Positions 7,596 through 15,519 of a stretch of DNA of 64,000 nucleotides are shown one piece after another. The notes under the pieces were generated by a model. That model did not search any database. It was not told the origin of the DNA and worked only from the letters and a program-made list of their open reading frames with translations. The number at the start of each line of letters is the position of its first letter. Position 1 is the stretch's first letter. This stretch comes from Shewanella halotolerans (GTDB lineage Bacteria; Pseudomonadota; Gammaproteobacteria; Enterobacterales; Shewanellaceae): positions 4,216,001 through 4,280,000 of the forward strand of contig NZ_CP080417.1 of NCBI RefSeq assembly GCF_019457535.1, written 5' to 3'. The translations under genes and the position numbers were made by a program.

Positions 7596-8507
7596 ATGAA
7601 TACTGACAACAACAACACAACTAAACTTAGTAACAGTGTAATAAATGAACGACTAGCTTATGTTGATTTCAAGCTAAGGTTTACAGGCCACATTAGCAGA
7701 GCGGATTTAGGGGAAACTTTTGGGATTGCAGAAGCGGCGGCTTCACGTGTATTGAAAGAATATGGTGAAATTAGGCCTGACAATAAAACCCAAAAAGCAA
7801 ACACCATAATAAGAGAAAACTTTTCTCCATTAATTTCTATTGATGGTGATACAGCATTAGGAATGTTGGCGAATGGGTTTAATAAAAACAAACTGACCAA
7901 TAATACAATCATTCCCTATGTAAAGATTGGTGCAATTCCACATCAACTCAATGCATCTGACGTAGCAATGATTACGAGGGCTATTTCAGGAGGCTATGCC
8001 ATAACGTGTAAGTATCTTTCAGAAAATAGCGATAATCACGGAGAAAGAACTATACTGCCTCTAGCAATTATGTATGACGGCACACAATGGATGTATAGAG
8101 GTTGCTACCGCGCAAAAGATAGTTCTACTGAGTTTAAAAACTTTCGTTTCACCAGAACTATAGATATTACAGAAAAACACCAAGACAAAGAGTTCAAAAG
8201 GTTAGAGCACGAAGAGCTAGCCAATGACAAAGCTTGGAACCTTAGGCTTCCTCTTGCTTTGAAGTTACATAGTAACTTAAATGAAGAAAAGAAATCACAA
8301 ATACGCAAAGACTTTGGTATCCCAGAAGATAGTGATGAGCTCTTTGTTTCTGAAAGGCAGGCTCTAATTTGGATGATAAAAAGAAAGTGGTATATTGACG
8401 ATAGAAGCTCTGAACAAAAAAACCAGGAAGAGAAATTAAAAAGATTTTTCCAGTTTGAGCTAACTAATGTAGACATGATCAAAATGCTTGAAAGCCAAGT
8501 ACGATAG
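7596..8507 (+). CDS. WYL-domain transcriptional regulator of the CapW/BrxR type
   Basis: A 303-residue regulator. The ATG at 7596 is preferred over an in-frame start at 7542 because GAGAGGAG lies seven bases before it. The N-terminal winged helix-turn-helix reads RLAYVDFKLRFTGHISRADL then GIAEAAASRVLKEYGEIR, the arrangement typical of CapW and BrxR. A WYL domain follows at about 128-190, with LPLAIMYDGTQWMYRGCYRA and FKNFRFTRTIDI, and a C-terminal winged (WCX) part ends the protein. Such regulators repress phage-defence operons (CBASS, BREX) and respond to a signal sensed through WYL. The neighbouring operon here is neither of those but a ubiquitin-like system transcribed divergently, so the target is probably that operon and its own gene. 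Confidence 0.85.
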   Translation: MNTDNNNTTKLSNSVINERLAYVDFKLRFTGHISRADLGETFGIAEAAASRVLKEYGEIRPDNKTQKANTIIRENFSPLISIDGDTALGMLANGFNKNKLTNNTIIPYVKIGAIPHQLNASDVAMITRAISGGYAITCKYLSENSDNHGERTILPLAIMYDGTQWMYRGCYRAKDSSTEFKNFRFTRTIDITEKHQDKEFKRLEHEELANDKAWNLRLPLALKLHSNLNEEKKSQIRKDFGIPEDSDELFVSERQALIWMIKRKWYIDDRSSEQKNQEEKLKRFFQFELTNVDMIKMLESQVR

Positions 8508-8940
8508 ATCTTGTATATGGCGAAATGGTGACAGAAATGGTGGCATACCTGCACAAAAACAACTTAAATATCTAATAACAAACATTAATAAACTGAGAAA
8601 CACAAGCAGATCCAGAACGTGGAATAAGCGCTTCAGCCTTACTAAAAGCCTCATTATTGAGGCTTTTTTCATTTCCGAATCAAGCTGGTTAACAGCTCAT
8701 ACCCTAAGCTTTGAGCCAAGCAACTCGCTGAAATCAGAATATAAGACACTAAAGGGCATGCCGCTTCACTCGAGCAAAGAGTATTGCTCCGGCAAAGTGC
8801 CCGGACTTCAAAGCCAAGGCTAGGCATGGTAAAAGGTGTCTCTCGGGTGAGCGGCGACATTCAGCCAGCGTTCATTCCAATAAATATATAACCAAGTCCC
8901 AACGCCGAAACCTAGGCGACACAGGAAAGATGGAGACCCC
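8508..8940. other. Non-coding junction between the accessory island and the core region
   Basis: This is 433 bp without a convincing gene. The first 140 bp are AT-rich and contain the imperfect duplication GAAATGGTGACA / GAAATGGTGGCA near 8520-8543. An intrinsic terminator lies at 8644-8669. From about 8690 the base composition shifts toward that of the core genome, so the island edge probably falls here, although no integrase gene or paired attachment site is visible inside the window. A good ribosome-binding site (GGAG) ends the stretch, ahead of the gene at 8941. Confidence 0.4.
8644..8669 (+). terminator. Intrinsic terminator after the WYL regulator
   Basis: AAAAGCCTCA and TGAGGCTTTTTT form a ten-base stem around the loop TTAT with a T-run. 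It lies 137 bp after the regulator's stop and is the first terminator downstream. Confidence 0.85.
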
Positions 8941-9552
8941 ATGTCACAACGGAGTAAATGGCCTCAATTACTGGTGATTCTGATCGCCCTAGCGCTGCTT
9001 ATCCCTGGACTCAGCCTCCCTATGCTGAGCCTAGATGGCCAGGCGGACAAATCTAAGTTTGCCCAAACCAGCATAGAGCTGATGACGGAAGACAGCGAAG
9101 TGCGCGGCCTGCTGGGGTCAGTATCCGCCTTCCTCGGCTTTAACGAGCTTGAGGGTCAGGTGGAAATTTATCGTAAGCACCGCAGCATACTAGGGACGGT
9201 TCAAGATCTGATGCAGAGCGGTAACCTGCTGGTTGGCATCATGATAGCCACTTTTTCGGTGATCATTCCTACCCTTAAGCTACTGGCGCAGGCGGTACTG
9301 GTTTTCGCACAGGGCAGAACTGCTACTCTGCTCACACGCCTTATCGACACCATAGGTAAATGGAGCATGGCCGATGTATTTGTAGTGGCCATCATTGTCA
9401 GCTACCTCGCCGGCAACGCCGAGGATCAGATGGGCGAGCTGATCATAATGCACGCCCAATTAGAGAGCGGCTTCTGGTTTTTCACCGGTTACTGCCTGTT
9501 TGCCATAGCATCCAACATCATGATGAGCAAACCTAGACATGTACATCTCTAA
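8941..9552 (+). CDS. PqiA-family (paraquat-inducible protein A) inner-membrane protein
   Basis: A 203-residue membrane protein with about four hydrophobic segments (about 8-27, 96-125, 143-160, 178-195). The signature IGKWSMADVFVVAIIVSYL is the conserved PqiA/YebS core around the third segment. Classical PqiA has two such domains; this protein has one, about half the length. PqiA-type proteins work beside MCE-domain proteins such as PqiB in envelope lipid transport, but no MCE gene is adjacent, so this single-domain protein may act alone or with distant partners. The start is supported by AGATGGAGACCCC just before the ATG. It is the first gene with core-like composition to the right of the island. 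Confidence 0.8.
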   Translation: MSQRSKWPQLLVILIALALLIPGLSLPMLSLDGQADKSKFAQTSIELMTEDSEVRGLLGSVSAFLGFNELEGQVEIYRKHRSILGTVQDLMQSGNLLVGIMIATFSVIIPTLKLLAQAVLVFAQGRTATLLTRLIDTIGKWSMADVFVVAIIVSYLAGNAEDQMGELIIMHAQLESGFWFFTGYCLFAIASNIMMSKPRHVHL

Positions 9553-10013
9553 CGCCCACTGTTTAGGTGTTGCTATTGTGACTATGTTTTTAAAGCCAAA
9601 ATAAGCTGGATTGAAACTACTAAGCTGCCAGTACCCACCATCTTGGAGTCCAAACAAACCGACACAGTTAAACCAACCAATGACAGGCCTAACGCAGCTG
9701 GTAGGCCTCCTATTCCAGGTTACCTCACACCAGCTCGAGAGTGACAACTAAACTCAATAAGTCCTCATCTTTCATAATTCAGCCTATACAGCAAGACCTT
9801 CCCTTCATATACAAGGGTGTGAGCACACTGTGCGTGTAACATAGTCAACCTCTGCAACATTGATAAAATCTCACTCCAATTACAATTACAATTACAATTA
9901 TAACTTTTTAGGTAGTCTTAAGATAAAAACGATATATGTTTATGGCAAAAATGAGCCATCATTTTATATAGCAAGAATTCTGAAATCCTCGGGTGTTTCT
10001 TAAGGAAGTCAAC
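9553..10013. other. Intergenic stretch with a (CAATTA)4 tandem repeat
   Basis: This is 461 bp without a supported gene. At 9877-9900 the hexamer CAATTA occurs four times in tandem, inside an AT-rich segment that runs to about 9970 and probably holds the promoter of the exported amidohydrolase. A small palindrome AGGCCT appears twice near 9690-9710. Nothing else stands out. Confidence 0.5.
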
Positions 10014-11765
10014 ATGAAAAAATCGCTTTCCCTCTTCGTCGTTGCAGTGCTGATGAGTGTCGCAATGACACCTATATCATGGTCCAACGAATCGGCAGAC
10101 TATGTATTCACTGGTGGTAAAGTCTTTACCGTTAACGAAAAGCAACCTTGGGCTGACGCCGTTGCCGTCAAGGGCAACAAAATTATCTATGTTGGTGACG
10201 CCGCGGGTGCACGCAAGCTGACTGGTGAAAACACAAAAATCATAGATACAAAGGGTAAAACCGTCATGCCAGGCTTTGTCGATGCCCATGACCACCTCAT
10301 AAGCTCAGGCTGGACAAGTAAAGGGGTGCATCTCTTCGATGGTAAAAGCAAAGAAGATTACATCAAAATGGTAAAAAAATATGCCGATGAAAATCCAGAT
10401 CTCAAATATATCATTGGCATAGGTTGGTCCACTGGAGTGTATGGCGGCCGACCCACAGCCAAAGAACTCGACCAAGCGGTGCCCAATCGCCCGGCTCTGA
10501 TCTTAGACTTCACAGCCCATGATGCCTGGCTTAATTCCAAAGCCATGGATATAGCAGGCGTCACCAAAGACTCACCCGATGATCAGGAGAATGTCATCTA
10601 CTGGGAGCGCGATGAATCGGGTACTCCCACAGGAACAGGAGTAGAAGGTCAATGGATGGAAGCCTATGTCGCCATCGGCGCTTGGGATGCCGAAAAGATC
10701 ATTAACGAAACCATAGACAAACTACACAATCTAGCGGCAAGTAATGGCACTACGACCTATCTCAATCCAGGCATAGTTACGCCGAACATGAAAGATACCA
10801 ACGGTGGTATGCAAGATGACATGATTGCCGCCCTGAAGAACCTAAGAGAGCGAGAGCAAGCTGGCACCCTGAAACTTCGCACCTTTGTGTTACCTTTCGT
10901 CAAGAATCCTAAGGCAGACTTAGATCAATTAATGAGCTTTATGGAAGAGATGCGTAAGGAATACAATGGGCCTAAACTCTTTGCCCGTCAGATCAAGATC
11001 CACCCTGAAGCAAACTGGAACGTCGAATTAGCCCCCATGCTAAAGCCCTATGAATCAGGCAAATTAGGGGCCTATGGTATTTCTCCAAATAAAATTAAAG
11101 AGATAATGGTTACAGCTGCCAAACATGGGTTCGACAGCATGATACATACCGACAGCACTGGGACCTCTCATGCCGGTATTGAAGGGATCCTCGCCGCCCG
11201 AAAAGTCGATCCTGATAACCGTAGCGCATTACATCATGCCACTTGGTTAATCCCGGAAGACGCAAAACGCGTGATCGACAACAAGATTCCAATTAACTCG
11301 ACCCCTAACTTCACCAATGACTGGAGTGATACCGACAAAGATGCCCTGCGCTTGCTAGGTGAAAAACGCACCATGAACTACTTCGGTCTCTATCCTAATT
11401 TTGCCAGAGCCGGGGTCAAAGTGAGTATTAGTGCCGATCTCCCCAGCACACCACCTACGATGCAAGGCCCGCTATTTTGTCTCCAAGGTGCCGTCACGAT
11501 GAAAGATCCCGCCAACCCAAATGCCAAGGCCTTCCCACCCACGGTGAAACCTATGACAATAGAACAGGCACTACGGGCGATAACCATAGATGCTGCCTGG
11601 CAACTTCGTATGGAAGACAAGATTGGCAGCCTGGAGGTCGGCAAACTAGCGGATATTGTCGTACTGGATGCGAACCCCTTCGAAACCGCCCCCATGAAGC
11701 TGCAAGATATCAAGGTTGAACGCACCATGATGGATGGCAACTTCACCTACGAGCGTTCTGAATGA
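10014..11765 (+). CDS. Exported YtcJ-like amidohydrolase (amidohydrolase family 3)
   Basis: A 583-residue protein from the ATG at 10014, chosen over a GTG at 9993 because TAAGGAAG precedes it and the product then begins with a clean signal peptide, MKKSLSLFVVAVLMS and so on, cut near residue 24. The mature enzyme has the metal-dependent hydrolase start DYVFTGGKVFTVNE, PGFVDAHDHL with metal ligands His92 and His94, a later IHTD segment, and the C-terminal IGSLEVGKLADIVVLDANPF typical of the composite beta-sandwich of YtcJ-type enzymes. These hydrolyse C-N bonds of amides or cyclic compounds; the substrate cannot be read from sequence. Periplasmic location is inferred from the signal peptide. 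It appears to be a single-gene unit. Confidence 0.85.
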   Translation: MKKSLSLFVVAVLMSVAMTPISWSNESADYVFTGGKVFTVNEKQPWADAVAVKGNKIIYVGDAAGARKLTGENTKIIDTKGKTVMPGFVDAHDHLISSGWTSKGVHLFDGKSKEDYIKMVKKYADENPDLKYIIGIGWSTGVYGGRPTAKELDQAVPNRPALILDFTAHDAWLNSKAMDIAGVTKDSPDDQENVIYWERDESGTPTGTGVEGQWMEAYVAIGAWDAEKIINETIDKLHNLAASNGTTTYLNPGIVTPNMKDTNGGMQDDMIAALKNLREREQAGTLKLRTFVLPFVKNPKADLDQLMSFMEEMRKEYNGPKLFARQIKIHPEANWNVELAPMLKPYESGKLGAYGISPNKIKEIMVTAAKHGFDSMIHTDSTGTSHAGIEGILAARKVDPDNRSALHHATWLIPEDAKRVIDNKIPINSTPNFTNDWSDTDKDALRLLGEKRTMNYFGLYPNFARAGVKVSISADLPSTPPTMQGPLFCLQGAVTMKDPANPNAKAFPPTVKPMTIEQALRAITIDAAWQLRMEDKIGSLEVGKLADIVVLDANPFETAPMKLQDIKVERTMMDGNFTYERSE

Positions 11766-11877
11766 TTCGCTAATCACTCTTGTCAAACGGGGAAACGTGA
11801 ACTTTCCTATGGCTGGTTCACGTCTAACCAATACGAGTCAATTTATATCTAATGTGCAAAAGGAGTAGACATAGGAT

Positions 11878-11961
11878 ATGAAAATCACTACGACTCTCGC
11901 TTCATTCTTCCCAATGCTAATAATCAGCCCCTTAACATCAAGGGGCTTTTATGGAATGTAA
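11878..11961 (+). CDS. Possible 27-residue leader or gene remnant
   Basis: A short frame starting MKITTTLASFFPMLIISP is preceded by AAAAGGAG and reads like the beginning of a signal peptide. It then runs straight through an intrinsic terminator hairpin (11926-11950) and stops. This looks like the stub of a deleted exported protein, or a chance frame. Expression as a stable peptide is doubtful. Confidence 0.25.
   Translation: MKITTTLASFFPMLIISPLTSRGFYGM
11926..11950 (+). terminator. Intrinsic terminator downstream of the amidohydrolase
   Basis: AGCCCCTT and AAGGGGCT form an eight-base stem around AACATC, followed by TTTT. It ends rightward transcription, and lies just beyond the end of the opposing CoA-transferase gene. 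Confidence 0.75.
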
Positions 11962-11968
11962 AAACAGG

Positions 11969-13255
11969 TTAAACCCTTAACCCCCACATATCGAAGGTCT
12001 CCTTACAGAGCTGCTCCCTAAAATCAGGATGAGCGATATCGATCAGCGCCCTGGCGCGCTCACGCAGCGACTTGCCGCGCAAATTAGCCGCGCCATATTC
12101 TGTGACTATGTAATGCACATGGGCGCGGGTGGTGACCACGCCTGCGCCAGGGGATAACACGCTGGCGATACGCGACACCTTACCGCCCGCCGCCGTGCTG
12201 GGCAGGGCAATCACCGAGCGCCCCCCTTCCGAGAGACCGGCGCCGCGGATAAAGTCCATCTGGCCACCAACACCTGAATAGATGCGGGTGCCTAGAGAAT
12301 CGGCGCAAATCTGTCCCGAGATATCCACCTGCAGCGCCGAGTTAATCGCCATCACATTGGGGTTCTTGCGAATGATCGAGGTGTCGTTGACCTGTTCGAT
12401 ATCCATGAAGATCACGGAAGGATTATCGTCCACATAGTCATACAGTCGCTGACTGCCCAGGGCGAAACCTGTGACCAGCTTGCCTGGATGCACCTTCTTG
12501 CGACTGTTGTTGATCACCCCCTGCTCGACCAGATTCAACACCCCATCGGAAAACAGCTCGGTATGCACCCCAAGGTCTTTATGATCCGTGAGGCAGGAGA
12601 GTACGGCATCTGGGATGGCACCTATACCCATCTGTAGGCAGTCACCGTCGCGCACCAACTTGGCGACGTGCCGGCCGATTGCCAGGCTGGTTTCGTCGCT
12701 GGCCGCCAGCGGATGTTGCGGCAGCGGCATGCTCTGCTCGAACACGGCGGCAAACTTGTCGTAATGGATGAAGCCATCACCATGGGTACGTGGCATGCAG
12801 GGGTTGATATGGGCGATGATCTTGCCCGCCACCTGACAGGCCGCCAGCGTTGCCTCCACCGAGATCCCGAGCGAACAGATACCATGCTTATCCGGCGGCG
12901 ATACCTGAACGATCGCCGTGTCTATGGGCTGCTCGCCGGAGCGAAACAGTTTGGGCACCTCGGAGAGAAAGATGGGCACATAATCGGCGTCCCCCTGCTG
13001 CAGTAGCAGCCGGGTCGGCAGGCCACCGAAGAAGCAGCGATGACGCAGATGACCTTTTAAGTGGGGATCGCTGAGGGACTCGGCACACTCGGTATGCAGC
13101 TGCAACAGAGTCAAGTCTTGCCGGGTCAAGGCATGCTCGGCCAAAGCATCGAGTAAAAGCTTAGGGGTGGCGCCCATGGAATGGGTCCAGAGGGTCTCGC
13201 CGCTCTGGATCAAGGCGACGGCTTCTCGCGCAGTATTACAGATAATGGGTGGCAT
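11969..13255 (-). CDS. Acetyl-CoA hydrolase/CoA-transferase family protein (4-hydroxybutyrate CoA-transferase-like)
   Basis: A 428-residue protein of the class I CoA-transferase fold with two halves. The N-terminal half carries TLWTHSMGATPKLLLDALAE. The C-terminal half has GDCLQMGIGAIPDAVL, HTELFSDGVLNLVEQG with the putative catalytic Glu233, SGVGGQMDFIRGA and ITEYGAANLRGKSLRERA. The family moves CoA between acetyl-CoA and short carboxylates such as 4-hydroxybutyrate, butyrate or propionate through a glutamyl-CoA thioester. The exact acid cannot be assigned. The gene stands alone on the minus strand, separated from the kinase operon by a terminator, so it is probably expressed independently. 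Length and motifs look intact. Confidence 0.85.
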   Translation of the reverse strand: MPPIICNTAREAVALIQSGETLWTHSMGATPKLLLDALAEHALTRQDLTLLQLHTECAESLSDPHLKGHLRHRCFFGGLPTRLLLQQGDADYVPIFLSEVPKLFRSGEQPIDTAIVQVSPPDKHGICSLGISVEATLAACQVAGKIIAHINPCMPRTHGDGFIHYDKFAAVFEQSMPLPQHPLAASDETSLAIGRHVAKLVRDGDCLQMGIGAIPDAVLSCLTDHKDLGVHTELFSDGVLNLVEQGVINNSRKKVHPGKLVTGFALGSQRLYDYVDDNPSVIFMDIEQVNDTSIIRKNPNVMAINSALQVDISGQICADSLGTRIYSGVGGQMDFIRGAGLSEGGRSVIALPSTAAGGKVSRIASVLSPGAGVVTTRAHVHYIVTEYGAANLRGKSLRERARALIDIAHPDFREQLCKETFDMWGLRV

Positions 13256-13400
13256 CTATCTCACCTATAGTCGGAAAACTGAGTGCAGTGTACGAACTAA
13301 CTTAACGCTTTGATAGCAAACTTATCAATGAGTTCACCTTAAGTTGATCTCGAGCAAGAGAGTGTCTATTCGGCATAAGATAAATACGCCGGTGGCCACA

Positions 13401-13425
13401 AAAAAGGGGCCGTTCGGCCCCCTTT
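13401..13425 (-). terminator. Intrinsic terminator of the kinase operon
   Basis: Read leftward, GGGGCC-GAAC-GGCCCC forms a stem followed by TTTTTT. It lies just past the stop of the kinase gene at 13434 and ends the minus-strand unit that begins near 16.7 kb. Confidence 0.85.
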
Positions 13426-13433
13426 ATCACGCA

Positions 13434-14498
13434 CTATTTTAGATAAGCCTTGAGGCTATCCCCTTGGGTCAACAGACTCTTATAGAGGGTAAACTGGTTG
13501 GCCGCACGCTCGAGATTATGGTTCTCATGATGAATATGAAAATAGACATCGCCATTAAGGTGATCCGTTAAGAAACGTACCCCGATCATCAGGCAGATCA
13601 CCCTGGCGCCCAGCCACAGACTCTTGCGCTCGACATCGCTCAGCACCTCTCCAAGCTCGCTCAGGTAACCGCGGCAGATGGCGGCGAAGATAGGCTCCCG
13701 CACCTCGACCCTGGCGAGATTGGTGGAGTCCTCGGCCTCTGGAGAGGCAAAGGTTCGCACCATGTCGCCAAAGTCATACATCAGGTGTCCCTGCATGCAG
13801 GTATCGAGATCGATGATCGCCATGCTGCTCATATCGCGCTTATCAAACAGCATGTTATTGATCTTAGTGTCGTTATGACAGACACGTGGCGGCAGCTGCA
13901 CCTCGACTTCGCTAAGCTCGCTCAAAAGCTCATCTTGAGACAGGGCAAAGTCCACCCAGGCCTGACAGTCTTTGAGACGTCCCTGGCTGTCTTTAGCGAC
14001 TGCCGCTTGCAACTGGGCGATACGCCCAGGCAGGTGATGAAACTTGGCAATCACATCCTCAAGCTGACTGGCATCGAGATCGCTCAGGGCGCGGGAAAAG
14101 TGACCAAAAGCCTTGGCCGCAGACTCTGCCTGGGCGGCATCGGCGACCACCTCTATGCTGTGGCTAAAGGGCAGATAGGTGATGGCACGCCAAAAACCTT
14201 GTTCGCCTAAGTCCAGCGCCAGCTCGCCCTTTGAGTCTGTCACCGGCTGCACCACACTCAAGCGATACTCACCAGCCTCATGTTTGGCGAGCAGATGCTC
14301 TGCCACCTTCTGGGCGTTGCTCACCAGGGCGTGGGGTTGAGTAAAGACTTCCGTGTTGAGGCGCTGCAGCACAAACTCGCCCTCTGGCCAGCGCACGAGA
14401 AAAGTATCATTGATATGACCGTTCCCAAGGGGACTCACTTTGGCCGAAGCGGTTACGCCAAAGTGCGGCAGCACCTGCTGCCTTATAAAATCAATCAC
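13434..14498 (-). CDS. Aminoglycoside-phosphotransferase-fold sugar kinase, N-acetylhexosamine 1-kinase-like
   Basis: A 354-residue kinase of the APH/choline-kinase fold. The N-terminal stretch GHINDTFLVRWPEGEFVLQR with Gln/Arg-Leu-Asn and PHALVSNAQKVAEHLL matches the group that includes N-acetylhexosamine 1-kinases. The catalytic loop is HNDTKINNMLFD (His208, Asp210, Asn214/215) and the metal-binding segment is IIDLDTCMQG, then YDFGDMVR. It would phosphorylate a small substrate, most likely a sugar at C1. The gene overlaps the end of the nucleotidyltransferase gene by eight bases, so the two are translated together, and a kinase followed by a nucleotidyltransferase suggests a route from free sugar to NDP-sugar. 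Substrate identity is inference. Confidence 0.75.
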   Translation of the reverse strand: MIDFIRQQVLPHFGVTASAKVSPLGNGHINDTFLVRWPEGEFVLQRLNTEVFTQPHALVSNAQKVAEHLLAKHEAGEYRLSVVQPVTDSKGELALDLGEQGFWRAITYLPFSHSIEVVADAAQAESAAKAFGHFSRALSDLDASQLEDVIAKFHHLPGRIAQLQAAVAKDSQGRLKDCQAWVDFALSQDELLSELSEVEVQLPPRVCHNDTKINNMLFDKRDMSSMAIIDLDTCMQGHLMYDFGDMVRTFASPEAEDSTNLARVEVREPIFAAICRGYLSELGEVLSDVERKSLWLGARVICLMIGVRFLTDHLNGDVYFHIHHENHNLERAANQFTLYKSLLTQGDSLKAYLK

Positions 14499-15432
14499 CC
14501 AGTAACTCCATTAATTTTTGTTTTACCCAATCAATATCTTGCGGATAGGTCACCCCTAACCAGGTGTCCGGGGTTTGACTCACGAATACCTGTTTAGCCT
14601 TCGCCTCATCGGTTAAGGCGGCTTGCACCACGGCGGGAAGATAACATTCGCTGTCCGGCTTATGCCCCTGCTGGGTCACAAATTCCACCAATGCCTCGCC
14701 CAGAAGATCGAAGATGTCCGGGGTAAAGCCCCAACAGGTCATAGAGGCCATCGCCTCGGGCGCCAAATTGCCCTGTCGTCCCTGATGCGAGCCCACCAGA
14801 TTATCACCTTGCCAGGCAATATTCAGCCACTCTTCGACAGAAATCAGCAGATTATCCTGGGTCACACAGATGCCGCGATTGACGCCGCCATGCTCCGACA
14901 GCGTCTCCTTGAGGGGATAGGCCACCATTTGCCACCGATTCGGCCGCAGCTTAAAGCCTTGAGCCAGCAAGACGAAGGCCTGATCGCCATAGTAATCGTC
15001 GGCATTGATCACCGCCATGAGACCGGATACAAAATTACGAGCACTCCAGAGCGCATGAGCCGTGCCCCAGGGCTTAGTTCTATTGCTTGCCAGCACTTCG
15101 AGATTAGCACCGCGCGTAGACTCCCCACTGAGCTCAGGCAAATCTGTCAGCTGCTGCACACAGAAATGCAGCGCAAAATGAGACGGCAAGCCAGCCAGGC
15201 GCGCCTTAATACTCGGGATCAGCTCGGCGCGGGTCACTATCACGGCCGCCGAGAAGCCCGCCTGAATGGCGCTGGCGATCGACAGCTGCAACATGGTCTC
15301 GCCCTTGGGCCCAAGCTCGGCCAACTGCTTGTCGCCGCCGAAACGGCTCCCCAGGCCCGCCGCCATGATCACTAGGGTCAGGGATGAATTATCATCCCCA
15401 TTGGACACTGCATCTGTTAACTTCATCGACAT
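14491..15432 (-). CDS. Sugar-nucleotidyltransferase (NTP_transferase family)
   Basis: A protein of about 313 residues if it starts at 15432 (a start at 15426 or 15507 is also possible). The N-terminal signature is LTLVIMAAGLGSRFGGDKQL, the nucleotide-binding loop of glucose-1-phosphate-type nucleotidyltransferases, followed by MAVINADDYYGDQAF, which supplies the metal-binding aspartates. I favour 15432 because the extra N-terminal residues of the longer version are translated from a hairpin region that looks non-coding. It would join a sugar 1-phosphate to an NTP. Its partner is the adjacent kinase, which overlaps it by eight bases, and together they would activate a salvaged sugar. The sugar and nucleotide are not predictable here. 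Confidence 0.75.
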   Translation of the reverse strand: MSMKLTDAVSNGDDNSSLTLVIMAAGLGSRFGGDKQLAELGPKGETMLQLSIASAIQAGFSAAVIVTRAELIPSIKARLAGLPSHFALHFCVQQLTDLPELSGESTRGANLEVLASNRTKPWGTAHALWSARNFVSGLMAVINADDYYGDQAFVLLAQGFKLRPNRWQMVAYPLKETLSEHGGVNRGICVTQDNLLISVEEWLNIAWQGDNLVGSHQGRQGNLAPEAMASMTCWGFTPDIFDLLGEALVEFVTQQGHKPDSECYLPAVVQAALTDEAKAKQVFVSQTPDTWLGVTYPQDIDWVKQKLMELLGD

Positions 15433-15519
15433 CAAACCACACGAGCCAATGGCTCGTCTTAAAAATGGAGATAAGGGCGGCTGTGTAACCGCCCATAATA
15501 TACTCATGGAATTAGGGAA

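Noticed and set aside
4333..8507. A CBASS or BREX system, because of the CapW/BrxR-type regulator
   Set aside because: No CD-NTase, Cap effector, BrxC, PglX or PglZ gene is present; the adjacent operon encodes Ubl/E2, JAB/E1 and DUF6527 proteins instead.
8644..8940. A tRNA or tmRNA gene as island attachment site
   Set aside because: No cloverleaf arms, anticodon stem or tmRNA-like ends could be recognised in this stretch.
12622..13088. Several long frames opposite and inside the CoA-transferase gene
   Set aside because: They arise from high GC content in other frames of an intact conserved gene and have no recognisable domains.
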